Assembly (NCBI GenBank): GCA_009705165.1
Contig: WLCU01000071.1
Location: 1 to 5,374, forward strand
DNA length: 5,374 bases
Reading direction: 5' to 3'
Source: Actinomycetota bacterium
GTDB taxonomy: Bacteria > Actinomycetota > Actinomycetes > Nanopelagicales > Nanopelagicaceae
Positions 1-5,308 of the stretch are shown piece by piece. Made by a program: the position numbers and the translations under genes. Position 1 is the first letter of the stretch. Every line of letters starts with the position of its first letter. Below the pieces are notes generated by a model. It was not told the DNA's origin, did no database searches, and saw nothing but the letters and a program-made list of their open reading frames with translations.

Positions 1-501
1 ATAGAACAGGCCGCCTATCAAAATTGGAAGCAGAACCCATAAACCACCAGCGCGATAAAGCGCTGGCGTATAAACGATTGCTACCCAGCCAAGCAATAAA
101 TAATTTGCAACATAGAGCCAACGTGGCGCATTAATCCAAAAAACGCGCAGCCCAACACCAACTGCCGCGCCAATCCAAACAACTAACACCACGATGTCAC
201 GGCTGCGTCCTTCGAGTAAGGCAACCGCAAAAGGCGTGTATGAACCCGCGATTAAAAGATTAATATTTGCATGATCCCAGCGACGCCATATTTTCTTTTT
301 TGATGGGACCCATGGAACACGGTGATAAACAGCCGAAACGCTAAAAAGCATAATTGCAGTCAGTGAATAAATAGCTACCGCAAATTTGAGTGACTGTTTG
401 CTAAGAATAAACAAAACCAGGGAGGCAATGATGACTGCCGGGGTTGCACCCAAGTGAAACCAACCTCGTAATTTTGGTGGGACCACAGGTGGCTGCGTCA
501 T
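1..501 (-). CDS. Hemolysin III / PAQR-family integral membrane protein (3' end outside window)
   Basis: This gene reads leftward from ATG at 501 and is open to base 1, giving 167 residues with no stop. It is therefore truncated by the window edge, not broken. The protein is strongly hydrophobic, with about six membrane segments visible (roughly residues 20-34, 40-60, 80-97, 101-119, 129-147 and 152-167). It carries family signatures: the S-x3-H motif (Ser56, His60), Asp76-His77 in WDHANI, and GSYTPF at 86-91. The S-x3-H and Asp residues belong to the presumed metal site of the HlyIII/PAQR superfamily; the matching C-terminal His-x3-His motif would lie beyond the edge. The start is supported by the actinobacterial-style N-terminus (KLRGWFHLGATP). 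No Shine-Dalgarno sequence is visible upstream. Bacterial members are poorly characterised; hemolytic activity should not be assumed. It is divergent from the DUF885 gene. Confidence 0.93.
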   Translation of the reverse strand, partial: MTQPPVVPPKLRGWFHLGATPAVIIASLVLFILSKQSLKFAVAIYSLTAIMLFSVSAVYHRVPWVPSKKKIWRRWDHANINLLIAGSYTPFAVALLEGRSRDIVVLVVWIGAAVGVGLRVFWINAPRWLYVANYLLLGWVAIVYTPALYRAGGLWVLLPILIGGLFY

Positions 502-536
502 ACGTTGAGGGTACTAGTTAATCGGGCCATCATGTA

Positions 537-566
537 TCGACAAATACGCGGCGCGCTGATAAGAAT
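537..566 (+). promoter_or_regulatory. Candidate promoter of the DUF885 gene, possibly leaderless
   Basis: TCGACA at 537-542 matches five of six bases of a -35 box. It is followed after 18 bases by AAGAAT (561-566), which matches four of six bases of a -10 box. The -10 ends five bases before the ATG at 572, so transcription would begin at or next to the start codon. No Shine-Dalgarno sequence precedes that ATG, which fits a leaderless mRNA, a common arrangement in actinobacteria. The opposite strand of the same 70-bp gap must also hold the promoter of the divergent hemolysin III gene; only a weak TTGTCG (complement of 538-543) is visible there. This is inference from short motifs. Confidence 0.35.
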
Positions 567-571
567 CTCCC

Positions 572-2221
572 ATGACATTTAGATCTCCTATTTTCGAACT
601 TAGCCACACTTTTATCGATGACTCAGCGGCGCTGAGCCCAATGGACTGTACGTATTTGGGCAATGGATTAAATCAAGACAAACTTGATGACTTTTCAATT
701 GCTAGCGCACAGAAGTCAGCAGAGCTCACTCGCGCGACGTTGGCTAAATTAATGGCAATGCAACCAATTGATGAGATAGATCGAATTGCAAAAACTGTTA
801 TGCAGGAACGTTTGGAGTCTTCACTTGCATTACACGATAGCCAAGAGTCTTTTGTCCTATGGAATGTATTAACTTCTCCGCCGTCGAATGTGCGATCAAT
901 TTTTGAATTAATGCCAAAAAACACCCCAGAAGATTTTGACAACATTGCCAAGCGTCTTGCCGCAGTTGATGGTGCTTTTAAGTCTTGGACCGGCGCAATT
1001 ATGGAAGTTGCAAAAAACGGTAAAACTACCGCCCAACGCCAAGTCCGTGGAGTTATCGAACAACTTGAAAGCTATGCCAATGGTGGATTTAGTCAGATGT
1101 GTAAAAACTTTGATCCAGAAGGAAAGTATGCGCAGATGCATGCAGAGGCAAAGCTTGCAGAGAAAGCTGCGGCAGAAACTGCTGATTTCCTAAAGAATCA
1201 ATACTTGCCAATTGCAAACCCTAATGACGCGGTTGGAGCAGAACGCTATGCCGTATGGGCCCGTTATTTCACCGGTGCAGAATTAGATTTGCGTGCAACA
1301 TATGAGTGGGGAATGGCCGATCTAAAAGCGATCAATGAGCGAATGTGGGAAATTGCAGGTGCGATAAAGCCTGGTGCAAAGACGCTTCGTGAAGTTGCTG
1401 ACCACTTAGATAAAGATCCAAAGTATGTGATTAAAGGAAAAGAAAACGTTGTTAAATACTTACAGGATTTCACTGATGCGGCGATAAAGCGCATGGATGG
1501 TGAATATTTTGAAATTGATGATCGCATCAAGATTTGTGAGGCGCGTCTTGCGCCAGAAGGCAGTGCATCTGCTCCGTACTACAACCCACCGTCTGAAGAT
1601 TTATCTCGTCCAGGTACAACATGGATTCCCATGTTGGGCAAAGATGAAGCGAGTAGTTGGCATTTAGTTTCAACGTGGTACCACGAAGCTGTGCCGGGTC
1701 ATCATTTGCAGTGCGCAACTGTTGCAATCGAAAAAGATCGCTTGTCACGTTTTCAAATTAATGCGGCTTGGATAAGTGGTTATGGCGAAGGCTGGGCGCT
1801 TTATGCCGAACGCTTCATGAACGAGCTTGGTGCATTTGATGAACCAGGAATCGAAATGGGCTATTTATCCGGACAAGCTTTGCGCGCAGCACGAATCGTT
1901 GTTGATATCGGAATGCACCTTGGCTACACAGATTTTGATGGCAATGTGTGGAATGCAGAAAGCTCCCGCAAGCTACTCAATGAACAAGCCTTACTCGATG
2001 AGGATCATTCACGTAGTGAAACTGATCGCTACTTAGGTTGGCCAGGCCAAGCAATCTCCTACAAAGTTGGAGAGCGCGTTTGGATGAAGGCAAGAGAAGA
2101 TGCCAAGGCCCGCTTGGGAAGTGAGTTCTCGCTTAAGAAGTTCCACACCTATGCCCTCAAAATTGGACCCATGGGACTAGACCCATTTGCGGCTGAATTA
2201 GCCAACTGGACCGGTCAATAA
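572..2221 (+). CDS. DUF885 family protein, putative zinc metallopeptidase
   Basis: This 549-residue protein is full length for the DUF885 family (Pfam PF05960). The N-terminus aligns from the start with the family pattern: a short helix, then LSPMDCTYLG and KLDDFS, so ATG 572 is the natural start and there is no signal peptide; a cytoplasmic location is likely. The presumed metal and catalytic site is H371-E372-A-V-P-G-H377-H378, an expanded form of HExxH, followed by G-E406-G-W-A-L-Y-A-E413 about 35 residues later, a probable third ligand. Other family blocks are YYNPPSED and SRPGTTW before the site and GWPGQAISYKVGE near the end. The family is mostly uncharacterised; peptidase activity is inferred from the site, and the substrate is unknown. 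The gene stands alone: the hemolysin III gene is divergent and the rhodopsin gene begins 200 bp downstream. No terminator is obvious after its stop. Confidence 0.93.
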   Translation: MTFRSPIFELSHTFIDDSAALSPMDCTYLGNGLNQDKLDDFSIASAQKSAELTRATLAKLMAMQPIDEIDRIAKTVMQERLESSLALHDSQESFVLWNVLTSPPSNVRSIFELMPKNTPEDFDNIAKRLAAVDGAFKSWTGAIMEVAKNGKTTAQRQVRGVIEQLESYANGGFSQMCKNFDPEGKYAQMHAEAKLAEKAAAETADFLKNQYLPIANPNDAVGAERYAVWARYFTGAELDLRATYEWGMADLKAINERMWEIAGAIKPGAKTLREVADHLDKDPKYVIKGKENVVKYLQDFTDAAIKRMDGEYFEIDDRIKICEARLAPEGSASAPYYNPPSEDLSRPGTTWIPMLGKDEASSWHLVSTWYHEAVPGHHLQCATVAIEKDRLSRFQINAAWISGYGEGWALYAERFMNELGAFDEPGIEMGYLSGQALRAARIVVDIGMHLGYTDFDGNVWNAESSRKLLNEQALLDEDHSRSETDRYLGWPGQAISYKVGERVWMKAREDAKARLGSEFSLKKFHTYALKIGPMGLDPFAAELANWTGQ

Positions 2222-2228
2222 CGGGGTT

Positions 2229-2258
2229 TTGTGCGGGGAATGCCTGAAAATTTATAAA
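2229..2258 (+). promoter_or_regulatory. Candidate promoter of the actinorhodopsin gene
   Basis: TATAAA at 2253-2258 matches five of six bases of a -10 box. TTGTGC lies 18 bases upstream (2229-2234) as a weak -35. Transcription would start near 2265 and leave a 5' leader of about 155 bases before the ATG at 2422, long enough to hold the inverted repeats described separately. Other -10-like strings nearer the gene (CATACT at 2283-2288) lack a properly spaced -35. The assignment rests on motif matching only. Confidence 0.35.
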
Positions 2259-2296
2259 AAGATTGTGAATTTTCTGAGATTTCATACTGCATTTTC

Positions 2297-2412
2297 TTGT
2301 GGTCCAAGCCACAATTATGCCTACCGAAGGTCAATGGAGCTCCTCGAGGTCTCCACTGTCTAGTCGGTTCTAGGTGCCAATAGACATCTGGAAAACATAA
2401 ACCTCACGGAGG
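2297..2412 (+). promoter_or_regulatory. Inverted-repeat-rich 5' leader of the actinorhodopsin gene
   Basis: This gap has no convincing gene but much dyad symmetry. (1) TTGTGG 2297-2302 pairs with CCACAA 2309-2314 around a 6-base loop. (2) CCTACCGA 2320-2327 can pair with TCGG 2364-2367 plus TAGG 2371-2374, with three bases bulged. It would enclose (3) TGGAG 2335-2339 pairing with CTCCA 2351-2355. (4) TGTCTA 2357-2362 can pair with TAGACA 2381-2386, crossing stem 2 as a pseudoknot would. (5) CCTC 2402-2405 can pair with GAGG 2409-2412 of the ribosome binding site, or ACCTC 2401-2405 can pair instead with GAGGT 2346-2350. Each match is seen in the sequence; folding and function are inference. 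It does not resemble a riboswitch class I recognise. Stem 1 could alternatively be a protein operator. Confidence 0.4.
2408..2412 (+). promoter_or_regulatory. Ribosome binding site of the actinorhodopsin gene
   Basis: GGAGG sits nine bases before the ATG at 2422 and is the strongest Shine-Dalgarno match in the window. It fits the high expression expected of a rhodopsin and fixes the start codon. The preceding CCTC (2402-2405) could fold back on it as a 4-bp hairpin with a 3-base loop, which would lower access to ribosomes. Confidence 0.85.
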
Positions 2413-2421
2413 CATAGCTAC

Positions 2422-3192
2422 ATGCTAAAACTAGATAGCAATCAATGGAACCTGGTCTATAACGTATTCTCGTTTGGCCTAGTTTCAATGCTCGCATGCA
2501 CCATCTACACGCTTGTTTCACAACAGCGCGTAGCAGCTAAATATCGCAATGCACTAGTGATGTCATCAATGGTTACATTCATTGCTGGTTACCACTACAT
2601 GCGAATCTTTAACTCATTTAATGAATCATCTGCAGACATGACAGTTAATGTTTCAGGTGCTCAAGGTTCATTTAACGAGGCTTACCGTTACGTAGACTGG
2701 TTGCTTACAGTGCCACTACTTCTTGTAGAAGTAATTGCTGTACTAGCACTAGCTAAGGAAGTTTCACGTTCCCTCATCATGCGTTTGGTCCCAGCTTCAG
2801 CTGCGATGATCGCGCTTGGATATCCTGGTGAAATTTCTGCTGATAAGAACACTGCAATTTTGTACGGTGTACTTTCAACAATTCCATTCCTCTACATTCT
2901 TTACGTTCTATTCGTAGAACTTGGAAAATCACTTGATCGCCAACCAGAAGGTGTTGCAGCAACCGTTGGTCGCTTGCGCTTGCTTCTGATTGCAACATGG
3001 GGTGTTTATCCAATTTCATACATTCTCGGAATGAACCCAGCAACAGACATGGGCGTTGCAGCTCAGCAGTTCGTTGGAGTTCAGGTTGGCTACACAGTGG
3101 CCGACGTTTTGGCTAAGTGCGTATTCGGTCTCACAATTTTGAAGATCGCACGCATGAAGTCAATTGCAGAAGGAATGAAGGACGATCACTAA
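2422..3192 (+). CDS. actR: Actinorhodopsin, light-driven proton pump (xanthorhodopsin-like)
   Basis: This is a complete 256-residue seven-helix microbial rhodopsin that moves protons out of the cell in light, building proton-motive force. Visible key residues: His58 (partner of the proton acceptor), Arg89, Asp92 (acceptor), Thr96 and Glu103 (donor) in RYVDWLLTVPLLLVE, Asp228, and Lys232, which forms the retinal Schiff base in ADVLAKCVFG. Leu100 occupies the spectral-tuning site where leucine gives green and glutamine gives blue absorption in proteorhodopsins. The His58-Asp92 distance of 34 residues matches my recollection of xanthorhodopsin (His62-Asp96) rather than proteorhodopsin (22), implying the longer B-C loop. 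Gly149 in helix E aligns by eye with the xanthorhodopsin glycine that makes room for a carotenoid antenna. The start is set by GGAGG nine bases upstream. The D-T-E motif argues against a sodium (NDQ) or chloride pump. Retinal synthesis genes are not in the window. Confidence 0.98.
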   Translation: MLKLDSNQWNLVYNVFSFGLVSMLACTIYTLVSQQRVAAKYRNALVMSSMVTFIAGYHYMRIFNSFNESSADMTVNVSGAQGSFNEAYRYVDWLLTVPLLLVEVIAVLALAKEVSRSLIMRLVPASAAMIALGYPGEISADKNTAILYGVLSTIPFLYILYVLFVELGKSLDRQPEGVAATVGRLRLLLIATWGVYPISYILGMNPATDMGVAAQQFVGVQVGYTVADVLAKCVFGLTILKIARMKSIAEGMKDDH

Positions 3193-3204
3193 GTAAGTAG
3201 AAGT

Positions 3205-3241
3205 TAAGTAAGGGGTACCGATTATCGGTGCCCCTTACTTA
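3205..3241 (+). terminator. Strong hairpin after actinorhodopsin, terminator-like but lacking a U-tract
   Basis: Bases 3205-3221 pair with 3225-3241: 16 Watson-Crick pairs and one G-U (3216-3230), no mismatch, with the 3-base loop TTA. The core is GGGGTACCGA. It starts 12 bases past the rhodopsin stop. Downstream bases (TTACTCAATC) are T-rich only in part, so it is not a textbook intrinsic terminator. It may end most transcripts, protect the rhodopsin mRNA 3' end, or let a fraction read through to the small membrane gene, whose ribosome binding site begins 16 bases later. The stem is nearly symmetric, so it could act on either strand. Confidence 0.75.
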
Positions 3242-3257
3242 TTACTCAATCAATATC

Positions 3258-3263
3258 AAGGAG
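3258..3263 (+). promoter_or_regulatory. Ribosome binding site that favours a TTG start for the small membrane gene
   Basis: AAGGAG ends one base before ATG 3265, too close for initiation there. The in-frame TTG at 3271 lies seven bases downstream, an ideal distance. The spacing therefore picks TTG 3271 over ATG 3265. The two choices differ by only two residues. Confidence 0.75.
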
Positions 3264-3270
3264 AATGAGT

Positions 3271-3522
3271 TTGAAAAGCAACGTAATTAATAATTATCGA
3301 ATGGGTAGTTACCTTCTAATTGCCATCGGTTTGATCAACTTGCGCTACCAAACTGGTCATACTGGAGTTGTGCAACACAGTTTGACCATCATTATTCCGG
3401 GTGCGATTTTGTTGGCCACAACATGGATCCCCGCAATTGCTAAGAAACTAGAAGGTAAAGCAGTTCAAGCTGCGAGCATGGCCGTAGGTCTGATGCTCAT
3501 TGTTTACGCAGTAATTAATTAG
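3271..3522 (+). CDS. Small three-helix membrane protein of unknown function
   Basis: I do not recognise this protein. From TTG 3271 it has 83 residues (85 if ATG 3265 were used). After a short polar N-terminus (KSNVINNYRMG) come about three hydrophobic stretches: residues 12-24, 37-56 (with a proline-glycine near the start) and 63-83, which runs to the C-terminus. The linker between the first two carries Arg-Tyr-Gln and two His; the linker between the last two is lysine-rich (AKKLEGK). There is no signal peptide, cysteine or catalytic motif. It follows actinorhodopsin on the same strand, 78 bases after its stop, with only about 29 bases between the rhodopsin hairpin and its start. It has no obvious separate promoter, so read-through from the rhodopsin is the simplest source of transcript. 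Its own good ribosome binding site and the membrane pattern make it a credible gene. A role with the rhodopsin is only a guess from position. Confidence 0.8.
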   Translation: MKSNVINNYRMGSYLLIAIGLINLRYQTGHTGVVQHSLTIIIPGAILLATTWIPAIAKKLEGKAVQAASMAVGLMLIVYAVIN

Positions 3523-3564
3523 TTTCTAGCATCAAGACAGTCAGAAATTTACCCTTAAAGGTTG

Positions 3565-3581
3565 TTGCAAAAGCTTTGCAA
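3565..3581 (+). promoter_or_regulatory. Perfect 7-bp dyad directly before the metY ribosome binding site
   Basis: TTGCAAA (3565-3571) and TTTGCAA (3575-3581) are perfect inverted arms around AGC. The next bases, TAGGAG (3582-3587), are the only ribosome binding site candidate of the sulfhydrylase gene. As DNA this could be an operator; as RNA it would place a hairpin next to the binding site. It does not match the TAGAC-N6-GTCTA site of the corynebacterial sulfur regulator McbR. A T-run is absent, so it is not a terminator. Confidence 0.45.
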
Positions 3582-3600
3582 TAGGAGCAGAGTAATTCGC

Positions 3601-4923
3601 ATGAGCGAAAATACAGAATGGTCCTTTGAAACTCTCCAAATCCATGCAGGCCAGGTTCCTGATTCAGATACAGGTTCGCGGTCCTTACCGATTTATCAAA
3701 CAACTGCTTACCAGTTTAGAGATACACAGCATGCGGCTAATCTTTTTGGCATTGCCGAAGCTGGAAATGTTTACACTCGAATAAATAACCCCACACAGGA
3801 CGCGGTCGAAAAACGTATTGCAGCCCTTGAGGGGGGAGTTGCAGCGCTTCTGGTTGCATCTGGAATGGCAGCAACCACGCTTGCAATTATGAACGTCGCT
3901 CAAGCGGGAGATCACATTGTTTCTAGTTCAAATGTTTATGGCGGAACTTTTAATCTTTTTAATTACACACTTCCAAAATTTGGAATCGAAGTAACTTTTG
4001 TTAATGACACAGGCAACATGGATGCCTGGCGCTCGGCAGTTAGACCAAACACAAAGGCTTTCTTTGGTGAAGGAATTTCAAACCCTTTAGGGGCAGTTCT
4101 TGATCTTGAAGCAATTGCAGCAGTTGCCCATGAAGCTGGAGTTCCATGGATTGTCGATAACACCATCGCGACTCCATATGTAACTCGCCCCTTTGATTAT
4201 GGCGTAGACATCGTGACGCATTCGGCGACGAAGTTTCTATCAGGGCATGGCAATGCGATGGTTGGCGCAATTGTTGATTCAGGAAATTTTGACTTTGCTA
4301 AGAATCCAGAGAAATTTCCAGGATTTAATCAACCAGACCCAAGCTATAACAATCTTGTATATGCAAAAACATTAGGTGTGGGTGGTGACTTTGGCGCGAA
4401 TCTTGCCTATATTTTCAAAGCCCGACTACAGCTACTGCGCGATTTCGGTTCATCCGTGTCACCTTTTAATGCTTGGCTTTTGGCCCAAGGTTTGGAAACA
4501 CTTAACTTGCGAATGGATCGACATTTGCAAAATGCACAAGAACTTGCGGAGTGGTTAGAAAAGCAGCCAGAAGTAGCTCATGTGAGTTATGCAGGTCTTG
4601 CTTCATCACCTTGGCATGCAGCTGCTAAAAAATATGCACCAAAAGGTGCAGGAGCTGTCTTTACTTTTGAAGTTAAAGGCGGAGCACCTGCAGGGCGTAA
4701 ATTTGTTGAGGGTCTAAAACTATTTAGCCATGTTGCCAATATCGGCGATGTTAGATCATTAGTGATTCACCCAGCTTCGACGACGCATTCACAGTTAAAC
4801 CCTGACGAGCAAATTAAAGCAGGCATCACTCCTGGAATGATCCGTGTCAGTATTGGGCTTGAAAATATTGAAGATATTAAAAACGATATCAAGTTGGGAT
4901 TTGCTGCTGTATCTAAGGCGTAA
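3601..4923 (+). CDS. metY: O-acetylhomoserine / O-acetylserine sulfhydrylase (PLP-dependent)
   Basis: This 440-residue cytoplasmic enzyme of the Cys/Met-metabolism PLP family (Pfam PF01053) makes homocysteine from O-acetylhomoserine and sulfide; many members also accept O-acetylserine. Visible family landmarks: Tyr58-x-Arg60 in YTRINNPTQD (phosphate binding from the neighbouring subunit), Ser87-Gly88-Met89, Tyr113 in NVYGGTFNLF stacking on the cofactor, Asp186 in VDNTIATP, Lys211 in HSATKFLSGHG as the Schiff-base lysine, and Arg415 in MIRVSIGLE binding the substrate carboxylate. The C-terminal HPASTTHSQL block and the length favour MetY over the shorter cystathionine gamma-synthases. The reading frame is open back to TTG 3562, but the family N-terminus (WSFETLQIHAGQ) and the ATG at 3601 make that the start. 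TAGGAG lies 13 bases upstream, a rather long spacing. It sits 78 bases behind the small membrane gene, with its terminator at 4935-4973. Confidence 0.96.
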   Translation: MSENTEWSFETLQIHAGQVPDSDTGSRSLPIYQTTAYQFRDTQHAANLFGIAEAGNVYTRINNPTQDAVEKRIAALEGGVAALLVASGMAATTLAIMNVAQAGDHIVSSSNVYGGTFNLFNYTLPKFGIEVTFVNDTGNMDAWRSAVRPNTKAFFGEGISNPLGAVLDLEAIAAVAHEAGVPWIVDNTIATPYVTRPFDYGVDIVTHSATKFLSGHGNAMVGAIVDSGNFDFAKNPEKFPGFNQPDPSYNNLVYAKTLGVGGDFGANLAYIFKARLQLLRDFGSSVSPFNAWLLAQGLETLNLRMDRHLQNAQELAEWLEKQPEVAHVSYAGLASSPWHAAAKKYAPKGAGAVFTFEVKGGAPAGRKFVEGLKLFSHVANIGDVRSLVIHPASTTHSQLNPDEQIKAGITPGMIRVSIGLENIEDIKNDIKLGFAAVSKA

Positions 4924-4934
4924 ATAATTAGATT

Positions 4935-4973
4935 AAGGTCGGTCTATTTTCTAAAAGATAGATCGGCCTTTTT
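4935..4973 (+). terminator. Intrinsic terminator of metY, overlapping the convergent gene's 3' end
   Basis: Bases 4935-4947 (AAGGTCGGTCTAT) pair with 4958-4970 over 13 pairs, two of them G-U, with a short AT-rich loop that can zip further. A run of five T (4969-4973) follows on the plus strand, so this ends metY transcripts. Read from the minus strand the same stem is followed only by TTAATCTAATT, a weaker terminator for the helix-hairpin-helix gene. The stop codon of that gene (4944-4946) lies inside the left arm. Confidence 0.88.
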
Positions 4974-5276
4974 CATTTCTGCAGTCAAAATTCTTATTGC
5001 ATTAGGACCCATCCCGTGCAGCTCTTTGATGGCAGCTAATGAAACTTTGCGTAGATCGCTTAAGTGATACAAACCATCATCTATGAGTGCACGACGTGCT
5101 GGTGCTGCTAATCCGATTTCTCGCCAGTCACCATCTACTTCTGCATATTTATCTAAATCAACTTCACCTGCAGTTACTTCACAAACGTTTTTTGCTTTTT
5201 CGGCACGGCGTTCTGCTGCCTCTTTTTTCGCTTGCGAAGCCAACATCTTTGTTCGGGCTGCAGATTGTTTTGCCAT
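4944..5276 (-). CDS. Small helix-hairpin-helix protein, RNA polymerase alpha-CTD-like
   Basis: This is a 110-residue protein. Residues 1-30 are Ala/Lys/Arg/Glu-rich and probably helical (KQSAARTK, KKEAAERRAEKAK), suited to nucleic-acid contact. Residues 52-108 resemble the helix-hairpin-helix fold of the RNA polymerase alpha C-terminal domain: IGLAAPARRAL, a GL-x-x-LSDL turn, then KELHGMGPNAI with the glycines Gly88 and Gly90 of the hairpin. Comparable stand-alone domains are often annotated as DNA-binding or hypothetical proteins; no exact role is known to me. ATG 5276 is preceded by no Shine-Dalgarno sequence, but TAAACT (complement of 5283-5288) lies six bases upstream, the -10 position expected of a leaderless gene. 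Transcription from the tRNA-Leu gene 33 bases upstream is the alternative. The last nine codons and the stop overlap the metY terminator. Confidence 0.9.
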   Translation of the reverse strand: MAKQSAARTKMLASQAKKEAAERRAEKAKNVCEVTAGEVDLDKYAEVDGDWREIGLAAPARRALIDDGLYHLSDLRKVSLAAIKELHGMGPNAIRILTAEMKKADLSFRK

Positions 5277-5308
5277 GAGTTGAGTTTAACTTTTCACTTA
5301 TAGATGTG

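Noticed and set aside
532..582. 16-codon ORF from ATG 532 overlapping the DUF885 start
   Set aside because: It has no ribosome binding site, lies over the likely promoter, and shows no protein features.
936..1193. Out-of-frame ORFs within the DUF885 gene on both strands
   Set aside because: The DUF885 frame is full length with intact motifs; the others have no recognisable features.
2274..2279. CTGAGA as part of a TPP riboswitch
   Set aside because: The remaining conserved elements of the thi-box are missing, and the downstream gene has no thiamine link.
2297..2319. TTGTGG/CCACAA hairpin as terminator of the DUF885 gene
   Set aside because: The stem is only 6 bp, is moderately AT-rich, has no T-run after it, and lies 75 bases past the stop.
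3265..3270. ATG 3265 as start of the small membrane gene
   Set aside because: Its AAGGAG ends one base away, too near to work; TTG 3271 in the same frame has a seven-base spacing. The two differ by two residues, so the choice matters little.
3562..3600. Extended metY start at TTG 3562, adding 13 residues
   Set aside because: The added stretch is encoded by the dyad and the ribosome binding site, has no well-spaced Shine-Dalgarno sequence of its own, and the family N-terminus begins after ATG 3601.
4040..4270. Antisense ORFs within metY
   Set aside because: They overlap the catalytic core of metY and look like frame shadows.
5083..5283. Two plus-strand ORFs across the helix-hairpin-helix gene
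   Set aside because: They are antisense to a gene with clear domain structure and have no domain pattern or ribosome binding site.
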